A stretch of 55,299 nucleotides of DNA from Bacteroidota bacterium (GCA_947459245.1 CANHCV010000010.1:1-55299), one strand, 5' to 3'; shown: positions 45,746 to 55,299, counted from the stretch's first letter. Numbers and translations are program-made. Notes: a model not told the origin generated them from the letters alone.

Positions 45746-47545
45746 TTAATCTTTCAAAAACTTAAAATAAATCCTTTCTCCATGAACATTGATGTTCAAA
45801 AACATCAAACCGTGCATGGAAGGATTCAATTGAATTTGTCCATCAAAAATGAAGCCACTTTGCATTTTCTGTCCCATTGATGAATAAATTTCAAAACTTG
45901 GACTTTCTAAAGTGTTTAATCCTGAAATAAACAGTTGTTCTTGGGCCGGGTTGGGATAAACTGAAATGGATTCTCGTTGAAGATCCTGAGTCGGGATTTT
46001 CAAATTGGCTCTTTTCCCTAGAATTGGACGCATCATCCAAGCACCAGGAATTCCGGAAGATTGCCAGGTTCCCGCTACATTGTAAAACATGTTCGAATTA
46101 GCCGTATCATTTCGATCTAACCCCAAACTCAATACTTTATCGGTATTCTGCTGCCAACCGATGTAAAAGGTATCTGAAATTGCAATGGCCGAATCAAAAT
46201 CATAATTCACAAATCCATTGTAAAACCGCTGGTATTTAGGCTTTTGAAAGTTAGACTGATAGATGAGTTGTTCCCCTTTGCCGGTGCCTGGTTCGGGAAT
46301 GGATTTCCAAACCATCAAGGTAAACAATTCCCTGGAAACATCAGTTTTTATGGGAATAAATGACAATGAAACTCCTCTTAATGAATCTGCTCGGGTAGAA
46401 ATAAACCGATAAGCAATTCTTCCTCCATTGGTATTCAAGCCGTAACCGTATTCTGCGGTTCCGTCATCGTAAGCATATTGATTATAGAAAACATACCTTC
46501 TTTTGATCGTATCATTGGATTTAATGATGGAGCTGTTCGAACCAATGGAATAAACCGCATCCAATTCAAAAGAATCGGTCCCGATAAGCGGAATAGAAAA
46601 TGGAAAATACGTGCGGGTATTGCTGGTTGAATTCGCCACAAGTGACTGAGAATGTATTTGAAATCCACTTCGTGGTTCCACATAACTTGCTGCGGTAGCG
46701 ATGGTTTGAATTCCATACCCCAAAACATTGAAGGTCGTTTGATGGCCGTTGGATAAAAATCGGGATGAATCTGATTTAAAATGCAAATATGGAACCTGTG
46801 TAAATCCGTTTTTTAAAAGATTCCCTGGTGTTGTACTGTAAGCAAAATCGTAAACTACGGTATCATTGTACAACCGATTTGCGGCAAGGCGAACATAATC
46901 AACATGCCAGTGGTCCAAAAATCCAACCAAACTGCTATAGTTACGAATTCGGAAACGAAAACCCGAATGTAAAAAATTGGTATCGATAACTGGAATTAAA
47001 ACCTGTTTCCAAACACCCACCGAAGTTCCCGGAGTGCCCCAAACGGTATTCCAAAATCCATTTTTGTTGTAGAAATCCACGACCAAAGAATCGTTGATCT
47101 CCGGTGCCTCTCCTAACCCTTCGGCTTGGTAATAAAAACTCAAATAAATGGAATCTGAACCTCTGCGATTTTGTAATTGAAAGGCTTTTGAAGATAGTGT
47201 ATCGCTCGGACCCGACATTCCAACGGCTTGAATATCGTAAGGCAACCCTTGTTCATTCAATCCATCGAAAGTTGCAATGCCCAATGTAGGAGCATTTACA
47301 GACATGTGGTTATTAACGTAAACCTGATAATCCATCCAATTGGAAGAATTAGGAAAAATTTCGGTGGATGAAAAATCATCTTCAAAAGGTAGATTGAGCG
47401 TGTCTAAACGACCAAAAAAACGGGAAGAAACTCTTTTATCAAATTCATTTTTCACGCGAATATTTTGTGAAATAACAGCGGTTTTTTCCTGGGAAAACAG
47501 AAAAATGGGACAAAACAAAAGAAGAAATATGTTGAATTTAGTCAT
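45746..47545 (-). CDS. T9SS type A sorting-domain secreted protein
   Basis: Signal peptide; C-terminal ISVYPNPAQEQLFISGLNTLESPSFEIYSSMGQKMQSGFI...LMFLNINVHGERIYFKFLKD. Confidence 0.82.
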   Translation of the reverse strand: MTKFNIFLLLFCPIFLFSQEKTAVISQNIRVKNEFDKRVSSRFFGRLDTLNLPFEDDFSSTEIFPNSSNWMDYQVYVNNHMSVNAPTLGIATFDGLNEQGLPYDIQAVGMSGPSDTLSSKAFQLQNRRGSDSIYLSFYYQAEGLGEAPEINDSLVVDFYNKNGFWNTVWGTPGTSVGVWKQVLIPVIDTNFLHSGFRFRIRNYSSLVGFLDHWHVDYVRLAANRLYNDTVVYDFAYSTTPGNLLKNGFTQVPYLHFKSDSSRFLSNGHQTTFNVLGYGIQTIATAASYVEPRSGFQIHSQSLVANSTSNTRTYFPFSIPLIGTDSFELDAVYSIGSNSSIIKSNDTIKRRYVFYNQYAYDDGTAEYGYGLNTNGGRIAYRFISTRADSLRGVSLSFIPIKTDVSRELFTLMVWKSIPEPGTGKGEQLIYQSNFQKPKYQRFYNGFVNYDFDSAIAISDTFYIGWQQNTDKVLSLGLDRNDTANSNMFYNVAGTWQSSGIPGAWMMRPILGKRANLKIPTQDLQRESISVYPNPAQEQLFISGLNTLESPSFEIYSSMGQKMQSGFIFDGQIQLNPSMHGLMFLNINVHGERIYFKFLKD

Positions 47546-48332
47546 TCCCGCCTTCTTGGTTTACAGGTTTCTCCGAATTGGGTTTAATGGCCAATTCAAT
47601 GCGAGTTCCTATTCTAATTTGATCGATAAAATGTGCATCGGGTTTTTGTCTTTGCACCCAAAATTCGGAAGAATCACCATCAAGTTCGCCTCTTACAAAC
47701 ACTTCAATACCTTTTGAATTGGCCAATTGGATGGCTTCTTGCAGGGATAAACCGGTTAAAATTGGATTTTCAATAAGGGAATCGAGGGAAGCAACGGCCA
47801 TCACTAAATCGATGATGGTTCCTTTGGGTAATAGCTGCCCAAATTTTACTGTTTTTCCGTTTGTTTTTGATTCCAAAACATAGGTACCATTTTTCACCAT
47901 ATCGGTTGGGCGCTCTTCTGTTTCACCCAAGCGAAAGCCAGCGTTTTCGATGAGCGCTTTGGTCATTCTCATGGAATACCCTTCTTTAACCGGATAAGGG
48001 GTTTTGGGAACATCGAAAGCGGTAACCGAGACATAAATTTTTCGACCATTTTTAACAAATGAAGCCGGTTTTGGATCTTGTTCCATGATCATTCCTCCGG
48101 GTTTCCCTGGGAAATACGTTGAATCGGTAATCACATACTCAAAATCATTTGGATTGTCTTCTTCTTCAACGAGAGCGTACGATTTGCCGATAAGGTTAGG
48201 AACAGGAATTTTCTCACCATGCCGGGTGTACGATTTTGCCCACTGCAAAACCACAAAAATGATCACCAAAAAAATCAATAAGGCTAAACTGCCTTGAATC
48301 CACCATGGTTTTCTTTTAAGATTCTCCAACAT
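47538..48332 (-). CDS. PASTA domain-containing membrane-anchored protein
   Basis: N-terminal TM (LALLIFLVIIFVVLQW) and PASTA units (IPVPNLIGKSYALVEE..., YPVKEGYSMRMTKALIENAGFRLGE, ILTGLSLQEAIQLANSKGIEV). Confidence 0.88.
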   Translation of the reverse strand: MLENLKRKPWWIQGSLALLIFLVIIFVVLQWAKSYTRHGEKIPVPNLIGKSYALVEEEDNPNDFEYVITDSTYFPGKPGGMIMEQDPKPASFVKNGRKIYVSVTAFDVPKTPYPVKEGYSMRMTKALIENAGFRLGETEERPTDMVKNGTYVLESKTNGKTVKFGQLLPKGTIIDLVMAVASLDSLIENPILTGLSLQEAIQLANSKGIEVFVRGELDGDSSEFWVQRQKPDAHFIDQIRIGTRIELAIKPNSEKPVNQEGGND

Positions 48333-51003
48333 GAATTCGCTCCTTTCCAAAATTTAATATCTGCTCAATGAACTCCACCGGTTTGTATCCGCTCAATGCA
48401 CATTGATGAAAAATGCAAGTTGCGGGTGTCATTCCAGGCAAAGAATTCACCTCAATGATGATCGTATCAACGTTGTTTTCATCGAAAATCCTAACAAATG
48501 CGTCGATTCTGCAATAACCAGTAACACCGAGAATTTCGGCTGCTCTTTTCAAATCCGACTGCACTTTCAATGAAATTTTCTTCGCTTTGATGGGATCTAA
48601 ATCATAACGTGCCGGGGTGATGTTTAGTCCTTCTCCGGCTAAAAATTTCTCTTCTAAACTAAGAACTTCTGAAACGGCCACCGACTCGCTGGGTTCAAAC
48701 GTTTCGTAAACGAGTTGGCCGTTTTCGTATTTCGTAAGCATCCCACCGGTTACCTCCAAGAAATGTTTTGCGCCGTGAGAATCAATAAATTCTTCAAGTA
48801 GAAACACCGATTTCATTGGGAATTCTTCTTTCATTTGCAATCCTAAAACTCTGGCATCTTGCTCATTGAGCTCTTCGGAATCTCGGAAAATCAATCGGCA
48901 AAACGATTCCAATTCTTGGCGCGTTTTAATTTTTTTCACCGCACTGGAACATCCATCGTCAACGGGTTTTGCAATAAACGGAAACGGAAAATCAGAAACA
49001 ATCTCATCCATTAACTGCGATCCTTTTTGGATCCAATCGGTTTTATCAATCAATCGGTGTTGGGCAACAAGGAAACCGTGTTGTTTGAGAACTTCTTTGG
49101 TTTTATACTTATCGATGGTAAGTGCTGCTCCTGCCGGCATGGATCCATTGAAGGGAAGTCCCACTTGAATCAATCGTTGCTGTAGGGTTCCATCTTCTCC
49201 TGGGCGACCATGAAGAGCAATAAAAACCTCTTCCACCCTAGACTTTAACTCCTCAAAAGTAATTTCCTGTGGAGACAAAATGCTGTCTTGAGCAAAAAAA
49301 ATCGTTATTTCCGATGCTTCCTGCTGAATTTTTTGAAGAATGGGATGAACCGTATAGTGGTTTATTTTCTCTTTAATGTCATCGGCATTATCTTTCAAAT
49401 GCAAATTCATGGGAATGGCATGCAAATGAAAATGATCAGCATCTCCAGAAAGGAAAATGGAAATGGGCCTAAAAATTCCTGATGATGCCAATTTTTCAAA
49501 AACATTTCTTCCACTTTCCACACTGATGTGTCTTTCGCTACTATACCCCCCCATAATCACTGCGATGTTCCGAAGTGAATGACTTGGCGATTGAAAGGAT
49601 TGAACCAAATGGTCCAAACGAACCAACAAACTTTCCAGTTGTCGGGCATAAAACCCTTTTCTTTTTCGGGCAACCAAGGATGTTCGAATGATGTAGGTTA
49701 AAAACTGGGATGGATTTAAACCCATTTCTGCAGCTTGATGGAAAAAGAATGAACTGGGCATCATCCCTGACGTGGTGTTCGGATCGTTCAAGAAAATGCG
49801 CCCATCTTCACCAAAAAAACCATCAATTCGAGCGTAAACGTCAAAATGAAAGGTTTTAAAGAGGGAAACACAATGCTCTCGAATGGACTCAATGTGAGCC
49901 TCTTCCAATTCAATAGGAGTAACTTTTCTACTTAAACCGGGCAAGTATTTTGAACGGTAATCGAAAATTTCATTGCCTTTCACAATTCCTGTTGGAGGAA
50001 GTGCGAGGGGTTCACCGTTCATGTTTTCAACAACAATGCAGGAAAACTCCTGACCTGAAATGAAAGCTTCAACCAAAACCGTGCACTCACCGTCCAACGC
50101 TTCCAAAATCAATGATTCATCATTATCTGAAAAGTATTCTTCCAAGGTTTGGTACAAATCATCGGGGTGAAATATTTCTCTTTGGAGGGTTTCCGACCAA
50201 ACGGGCAACCCAATTCCACTGCGAATATCAATGAAATCTTTGATCCAATTGATTTTTTCAATGTTTGAACTCTTTTTCCAAAGGTCTGCTTGAATCTTTT
50301 CAATGAAAAGCGCTTTAGAAACTGCTTTTGAAAAAGATTCATAATCATCAACCTCTACTACAGAAATTCCGATGGAACTTCCTTGATTCGCAGCTTTGAT
50401 GACCATGGGCAAGCCAATATCGGAAAGTACTTGGTGGTAAAAATCTCGTTTATTGGCTTCATTTTGCCATTCATCTCGGGAGAAATGAATGTAGGATGGA
50501 ACATCGAAATCTCCCTCCATCATTTCTTTTTGAATGGCTTTGTTCATGCCAAACGCACTCGGAAGAATTCCAGAACCGGTATAAGGAATTCCAAACCATT
50601 CCAGCAGACCCTGCAATTTTCCATCTTCCCCATTCACTCCATGAAGCGCCAAAAAAGCAACATCAATCTTTTCTTTAAGTTCCTGAATGGAAAGAACATG
50701 GCCTAATCCTTCAAGCAACTGAAGCTCTTCTTGTTTGTTTGACGGATGAAGTGATTCAGCATAAAATTGAAATCCAAACTTGGATTTCATGTGCTTGGAA
50801 GAAGGATAAAAATCACGAATGCTTCCTTTGTATAAAAAGGACCAATGCAGCTCGATGAAATTTCCGAAACTATCTACAAAAATGGGGATAGGTTCAAAAA
50901 TTGCCTTGTTCAGGTTATCGAAAACCGTTCTTCCGCCAGCGAAAGAAATTTCTCTTTCCCTGGAATTTCCACCAAAAAATATTCCTACGCGAATCCGATC
51001 CAT
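48316..51003 (-). CDS. ddl: Double-length D-alanine--D-alanine ligase (two tandem Ddl/ATP-grasp modules, 895 aa)
   Basis: Module 1: FFGGNSREREIS, ALHGVNGEDGKLQGLLE, ANQGSSIGISVV, FDYRSKYLPG, FLNDPNTTSGMMPSS. Module 2: IMGGYSSERHIS, ALHGRPGEDGTLQQRLI, IAKPVDDGCSSAV, EKFLAGEGLNITPAR, IIEVNSLPGMTPAT. Confidence 0.88.
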   Translation of the reverse strand: MDRIRVGIFFGGNSREREISFAGGRTVFDNLNKAIFEPIPIFVDSFGNFIELHWSFLYKGSIRDFYPSSKHMKSKFGFQFYAESLHPSNKQEELQLLEGLGHVLSIQELKEKIDVAFLALHGVNGEDGKLQGLLEWFGIPYTGSGILPSAFGMNKAIQKEMMEGDFDVPSYIHFSRDEWQNEANKRDFYHQVLSDIGLPMVIKAANQGSSIGISVVEVDDYESFSKAVSKALFIEKIQADLWKKSSNIEKINWIKDFIDIRSGIGLPVWSETLQREIFHPDDLYQTLEEYFSDNDESLILEALDGECTVLVEAFISGQEFSCIVVENMNGEPLALPPTGIVKGNEIFDYRSKYLPGLSRKVTPIELEEAHIESIREHCVSLFKTFHFDVYARIDGFFGEDGRIFLNDPNTTSGMMPSSFFFHQAAEMGLNPSQFLTYIIRTSLVARKRKGFYARQLESLLVRLDHLVQSFQSPSHSLRNIAVIMGGYSSERHISVESGRNVFEKLASSGIFRPISIFLSGDADHFHLHAIPMNLHLKDNADDIKEKINHYTVHPILQKIQQEASEITIFFAQDSILSPQEITFEELKSRVEEVFIALHGRPGEDGTLQQRLIQVGLPFNGSMPAGAALTIDKYKTKEVLKQHGFLVAQHRLIDKTDWIQKGSQLMDEIVSDFPFPFIAKPVDDGCSSAVKKIKTRQELESFCRLIFRDSEELNEQDARVLGLQMKEEFPMKSVFLLEEFIDSHGAKHFLEVTGGMLTKYENGQLVYETFEPSESVAVSEVLSLEEKFLAGEGLNITPARYDLDPIKAKKISLKVQSDLKRAAEILGVTGYCRIDAFVRIFDENNVDTIIIEVNSLPGMTPATCIFHQCALSGYKPVEFIEQILNFGKERIHVGES

Positions 51004-51006
51004 GAA

Positions 51007-53922
51007 TTATCGAACAATCAATCGTTGTTGGAAAGGAAACCCATTGCTCATCCATTTCACCAAATAGAATCCGGGATCCAAATTGTGATTCCATGCTTGA
51101 TTTCCTAGAATTTGGGAATGAATCACTTTTTTACCTTCAACATTATAAATCTCTACCGATTGGTATCCTTCAAAAGGAAAAACCAAATGATCGTTGGAAG
51201 GATTGGGATAAATCAATGTTTGAGGTTCACCGATGCATTGGCAAGATGAATTGGGATCGTTTTCGGTGATGGTTAAAGTAAATACTGGGTTAATTCCTAG
51301 GGAAACTCCAGCAGTGTTATTCACGAGCTCGAATCGAATAACCCGATTGGAATTAAAGGTAGAATTGTCGATCACGGTTACGGGAATGGCAACTGTATTG
51401 GCGTTTTTATTCAAAGCAAGGGTGATGGTATCGGCAACAACTGCGGGATTCGTGGTGTAATTGGTTCCGTAAACGGCCCCGCCACTCACGTTCGAAACAG
51501 CAACTTTAACCACTTCATTGGAAAGCATGGTGGAATTTAAGGAAATGGGAAGATTGAAAACCCCTCCATTTTCTGCAATAGATCCTACCGATTGACCGAA
51601 GTTAATTTGAGGATTGGTTAATGGAATAATATCGGTCGTTCTTCGGGGTAAAATTTGATAACCGGAGGTGTAGGGAGCCGAATTATCAAATTGGGTTTGA
51701 ATTCCAATCACACTAAACAAGGAATTTGGAGCAGTGGAACCATCGATGTTGGTATCGCTATCAATTCGCATGGTTACCGTATCCGTTCCGTTGGTGATGG
51801 TAACATTGGCACTGCTGTTTGCTGCTGGCCACTGCGTTGGATTAACCAAACGGTATCCGTTCAATTGAATCAATTTAGATTCCTGAGATTCGATGAGGGA
51901 TGTAACCGTAGAGGGTGGATTGACCGTATTTCCTCTTGAAACAATCGCCATAGAGTCGATGGTTAATTGGGTTAATCCGTTGAATTGCGACACCTTTCCG
52001 ATAACTCGAAGTTCATCACCTTCGGTTACGGTATAGGGTGGTGCAACGTTGGAACTTTTGAAGGCCGTAATCGAACCCGAAGCATCGTAAAGAGCAAATT
52101 GCAACCCATTGGTGCTGTAGTTCACCGAGTTAACAATTCCTACAATTTTACAATTAACGTTCAAGGAATCCGAAACACCCGTGGTTGCATTGCTGGTGTT
52201 GATGGTACCAATGGAATACGTTGGAATGGAAGATGGGGCAACAGCCGAATCATCGTCTGTGATCGAAATCAACGTAACATTTTGAGTTCCAATGACCAAT
52301 CCGGAAGTCGCAGAAATCATTCTAAATCGAATGGAACGAGCTGGATCAATGATGGAATTATTGATGGGTGAAAAAGCAAACGATGCGTTGGAAGCACCGG
52401 AAGGAATGATTAAAGTTAAGGTGTCATTCACCGCTGCAGGATTCGTTAAATAATCCGTTCCATAGAGCGGTGTACCGGCAACTTGAATCAACCGCATTTT
52501 TATCGTGTCGATTCGAGAAGTAGGAAGTGTAAAGGTGAGAAAAACCGAATTCGAACCGGATGACTCTCCAAATGCTGCGCTTGAATTGGCAAAGTTGATG
52601 CGATTTACGGTTGGTTGAGCACCTCTGATAATATCGTTGGTATCTCTAGGGAAAATTTGATATCCGCTGGTGTAAGGACTAGAATTATCAAACTGACTTC
52701 CAATTCCAATGAGGTCGAAGGTACCTGAAGGCGCTGGAGATCCATCTATACTTCCATCTAAATCAATACGAATGGTGAACGTATCAACCCCGTTCGTGGC
52801 CTGAACATTGGCATTTGAACCCGCCGCTGGCCATTGGGTTGCATTCACCAAAGTAAGGCCATTAATCCTTACCAATTTTGATTCATTAATTTCGCCCAAT
52901 GACGTAACCACCGAAGGGGTGTATATGGGATTACCGGAAGAAATAATCGACATGGAATCCATGTTAATTTGGGTTAACCCACTGAATTGAGAAATTTTTC
53001 CATAAATAGAAACACGATCTCCCTGATTTACCGTGTAGGGGGGCGTTACATTGGTTGCTTTAAATACTCCAATTCCACCGGTTGAATCGAACAACGTAAA
53101 TTGCAATCCACTGGTGCTGAAGTTTATTCCAAGAACGGTCCCAGTCAATTGGCAATTCACATTGATAGAATCGGCAACACCCGTAGTTGGATTAATTCCC
53201 GTTACTCTTGAAATGGCATATTGGGGCAAACTTCCGGTTGGATTCCCACCACCACCGCCGCCGCCGGAGGTGTTGTTAAAAAACACCCAATTTGGCCAGG
53301 CGGAAACGCCTCCCAAATTAATGGAATCGGCTGTAATCCAGTTGGCTGTATCGTTAATCATGGTTAGAACAGCAGGAACGGTTCCGTTGGTGGTATCGAT
53401 TCGGTAGTAACCATTGGAACGCAATCTTACGAATTGGAAGGCGTTGGTTCCAAGTGTTAATGACGGTGGCAAATAACTCGTATTGGAAGTTGCAGCGCCA
53501 GCATTAATGAACGGTTGGGTTGCTATTCCAGCAATGAAAGAAGGATTTCTCATCGATCCTTGAATGGCAAATAGGTTTTCTCCAGTTTGAGATAATGCAG
53601 ATAAAGCACCAACACACGTTCCACCGGTATTTGCAACAGCTGGCGAAGCAGAGCAATTCATGATGGTCACTTGTCCTTTGGTTAACGCTGGAGTGGTCCA
53701 AACCATGGTATCTTCATTTGCTCGAAATGAGCTGGTTGAATCCCATGCACGATCGGTAAAAATAATCACGGTTCCAGCGGGAATATTTGTTGTGGCAACG
53801 AATGCAAAATAATCAGCGCTTCTGGTTTGAATTCCAATGAATTGAAGATCGCCCGGATTAAGATTTTGGGCTTTTAAATTGCCAAAAATGGCCAGCAACA
53901 ATAAGATCGTAATTTTTTTCAT
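51007..53922 (-). CDS. T9SS type A protein with an N-terminal lamin-tail/nuclease-associated-like domain and two tandem OB-like + Calx-beta-like units
   Basis: Signal peptide; GDLQFIGIQTRSADYFAFVATTNIPAGTVIIFTDRAWDS; duplicated 'VNCxxxGxVxxxNxSTxGLQFxLxDxxGxIxxFKxxNVxPPYTVxxGDxxxxxGKxSQFxGLTQ' units; CTD LIYPNPSNDHLVFPFEGYQSVEIYNVEGKKVIH. Confidence 0.78.
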   Translation of the reverse strand: MKKITILLLLAIFGNLKAQNLNPGDLQFIGIQTRSADYFAFVATTNIPAGTVIIFTDRAWDSTSSFRANEDTMVWTTPALTKGQVTIMNCSASPAVANTGGTCVGALSALSQTGENLFAIQGSMRNPSFIAGIATQPFINAGAATSNTSYLPPSLTLGTNAFQFVRLRSNGYYRIDTTNGTVPAVLTMINDTANWITADSINLGGVSAWPNWVFFNNTSGGGGGGGNPTGSLPQYAISRVTGINPTTGVADSINVNCQLTGTVLGINFSTSGLQFTLFDSTGGIGVFKATNVTPPYTVNQGDRVSIYGKISQFSGLTQINMDSMSIISSGNPIYTPSVVTSLGEINESKLVRINGLTLVNATQWPAAGSNANVQATNGVDTFTIRIDLDGSIDGSPAPSGTFDLIGIGSQFDNSSPYTSGYQIFPRDTNDIIRGAQPTVNRINFANSSAAFGESSGSNSVFLTFTLPTSRIDTIKMRLIQVAGTPLYGTDYLTNPAAVNDTLTLIIPSGASNASFAFSPINNSIIDPARSIRFRMISATSGLVIGTQNVTLISITDDDSAVAPSSIPTYSIGTINTSNATTGVSDSLNVNCKIVGIVNSVNYSTNGLQFALYDASGSITAFKSSNVAPPYTVTEGDELRVIGKVSQFNGLTQLTIDSMAIVSRGNTVNPPSTVTSLIESQESKLIQLNGYRLVNPTQWPAANSSANVTITNGTDTVTMRIDSDTNIDGSTAPNSLFSVIGIQTQFDNSAPYTSGYQILPRRTTDIIPLTNPQINFGQSVGSIAENGGVFNLPISLNSTMLSNEVVKVAVSNVSGGAVYGTNYTTNPAVVADTITLALNKNANTVAIPVTVIDNSTFNSNRVIRFELVNNTAGVSLGINPVFTLTITENDPNSSCQCIGEPQTLIYPNPSNDHLVFPFEGYQSVEIYNVEGKKVIHSQILGNQAWNHNLDPGFYLVKWMSNGFPFQQRLIVR
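51230..53237 (-). repeat. About 1-kb intragenic tandem duplication (OB-like + Calx-beta-like unit x2)
   Basis: Copy 1 about 53237-52231 (SLPQYAISRVTG...ITDDD), copy 2 about 52230-51230 (IPTYSIGTINTS...ITENDP), aligned along most of their length at protein level. Confidence 0.75.
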
Positions 53923-53978
53923 TTGAGGTGAATTGTTTCTACAAAATTAAGGAGTAAAAGCGTTTCAAACGTTTCCAT

Positions 53979-55299
53979 TTATTGAATCGCACCTTTTTCT
54001 TTCAAAAAGTTCAAAAAACTTTCATACTGATACTTTTTGAGGACTTTCGGAAATTTCACTTGGGCTCCTGATTTCCCTTGATCTGCCAACCAATCCACAA
54101 ACAATTGAGGATGAATCACATTGATTCTGAGATTCTTAATGGCATTCTTTCGTTCCACGCGATAATCGTCGTTGATGTGGCAAAGGACCTCATCAATTTT
54201 TTGCATGATCGAATTGGAATCGATGTTTTCTTCGCAAGCAACAAACCAATGGTGGGCAAACAAACTTCCATCCGGCACTCCAGCAACGGTAAACTCGGGC
54301 AAGGAAACATTGAAAAATTCACTGGTTTCACGAACAGCCCGAGCCATGTTTTCCATGCTTAAATGCTCTCCACAAATGGATAAATAGTGCTTCGTTCTTC
54401 CAACAATTTTAATATCAAATTTCGAATGGGAAACAAACTTCACAACGTCTCCAATCAAATACCTCCAAGCGCCTGAACAAGTGGAAATCACCATCGCATA
54501 TTCTACAAAGGGTTCAACCTCGTTCAAGGTTATGGCCTTCGCGTGAGGCAACAGCGCTCCATCTTCCGAAAAATTCTCCGAATCGAACGGAACAAACTCA
54601 AAAAAGATTTGATTACCGGTCATTAAACGCATTCCCGTACTCTTGGGCGTTGCTTGATACGCGAAAAATCCTTCCGAAGCCATGTACGTATCAAAATACA
54701 ACACCTCTCTCGAAAACATTTCCTCAAACTTCTTTTTAAACGGATCAATCATCACTCCTCCGTGAACCAAAACTTGGAAATTAGGCCAAATGTCGTGAAT
54801 GGTCTTCACTTGGTAATGCTCAATGATTCGCTCCATGATGATTTGAATCCACGAACATGTACCCGTAACAACACCCACGTTCCAGTCCTTAGCATTTCGT
54901 ACAATTTCATCAATTTTCTCTGGCCAATTTTTCTGAGCTCGGATTTCAGGAGGAGGAACCGACATGGGGCGGAACCAAAATGGAAGATTTCCCGTGGTAA
55001 TTCCACTTAAATCTCCCGAAAAATTTACGCCATTCCATTCTAAATCGGTGCTTCCGCCAATCATCAACGTTTGATGGGTTAATGCTTCGCGCCCTTGCGC
55101 TGTTTTCAGCAGAGCTAATGTTTGTTTAAGACCTCCGCGTTTAATGGCTTTCACCATTTCCTTGGTTACGGGAATAAATTTTGAAGCGTCTTCAGAAGTT
55201 CCCGAACTTAAGGCAAAAAAGGGAACAACCCCGGGCCAACAAACTTCTTTTTCTCCGTTAAAGGACTTTTGCCACCAAGGATACATTCCCGAATAATCC
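53979..55299 (-). CDS. GH3 auxin-responsive-promoter-like family protein (acyl-adenylate-forming), N-terminus beyond right edge
   Basis: FFALSSGTSEDASKFIPVTKEM; MIGGSTDLEWNGVNFSGDLSGI; FDTYMASEGFFAYQ; ISTCSGAWRYLIGDVVKFVSHSKFDIKIVGRTKHYLSICGEHLS: GH3 motifs. Confidence 0.92.
   Translation of the reverse strand, partial: DYSGMYPWWQKSFNGEKEVCWPGVVPFFALSSGTSEDASKFIPVTKEMVKAIKRGGLKQTLALLKTAQGREALTHQTLMIGGSTDLEWNGVNFSGDLSGITTGNLPFWFRPMSVPPPEIRAQKNWPEKIDEIVRNAKDWNVGVVTGTCSWIQIIMERIIEHYQVKTIHDIWPNFQVLVHGGVMIDPFKKKFEEMFSREVLYFDTYMASEGFFAYQATPKSTGMRLMTGNQIFFEFVPFDSENFSEDGALLPHAKAITLNEVEPFVEYAMVISTCSGAWRYLIGDVVKFVSHSKFDIKIVGRTKHYLSICGEHLSMENMARAVRETSEFFNVSLPEFTVAGVPDGSLFAHHWFVACEENIDSNSIMQKIDEVLCHINDDYRVERKNAIKNLRINVIHPQLFVDWLADQGKSGAQVKFPKVLKKYQYESFLNFLKEKGAIQ

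Noticed and set aside
53246-53274. CCACCACCGCCGCCGCC run
   Set aside because: A poly-Gly linker (SGGGGGGGNP) in the T9SS protein; not a regulatory repeat.
1-55299. CRISPR arrays, IS elements/transposases, prophage, toxin-antitoxin or restriction modules
   Set aside because: None seen: no regularly spaced direct repeats, transposase/integrase motifs or defence-type gene sets among the ORFs.

Overview
This is an ordinary chromosomal housekeeping region of a Bacteroidota bacterium. Evidence for the phylum: T9SS type A and B C-terminal sorting domains, DUF4270 and DUF4296 lipoproteins, TAnnTTTG-type promoter elements, and an OstA-like protein. I saw no IS element, prophage, CRISPR array or classical defence island. 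Main content, left to right: start of a TonB-dependent receptor behind a TPP riboswitch (-); YggS; DUF4296 lipoprotein and MutS2; cobalamin riboswitch, BtuB-like receptor and a BtuG/YncE-like beta-propeller lipoprotein; a tiny signal peptide + T9SS CTD protein, RadC and RpsT (-); threonine aldolase and lipoate ligase; CcmB/CcmC/CcmD; glutamate dehydrogenase; RpsA; PyrR and PyrB; pterin dehydratase; GlmS, DUF4270 and N-terminal glycogen synthase (-); PanC and PanD; LPG-synthase TM protein; RfaE2-like; a CHU_C/PKD T9SS type B protein; penicillin acylase; small membrane protein and CxC lipoprotein; FeoA and FeoB; SprT-like; GT4; GT9; a PorU2-like C25 protease (-); a YceI-like hybrid; Xth; cyclophilin; tRNA-His; OstA-like; TPR; T9SS protein; PASTA; a double-length D-Ala-D-Ala ligase; a duplicated OB/Calx-beta T9SS protein; and a GH3-family protein cut by the right edge. 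Best candidates for follow-up: the tandem-fused Ddl at the canonical ddl-PASTA locus, the truncated YceI fused to a helical tail, the cargo-free T9SS CTD protein behind radC, the 27-bp palindrome in front of feoAB, and TAnnTTYG-N4-ATG start contexts that suggest leaderless transcripts. No convincing wholly new multi-gene system was found.
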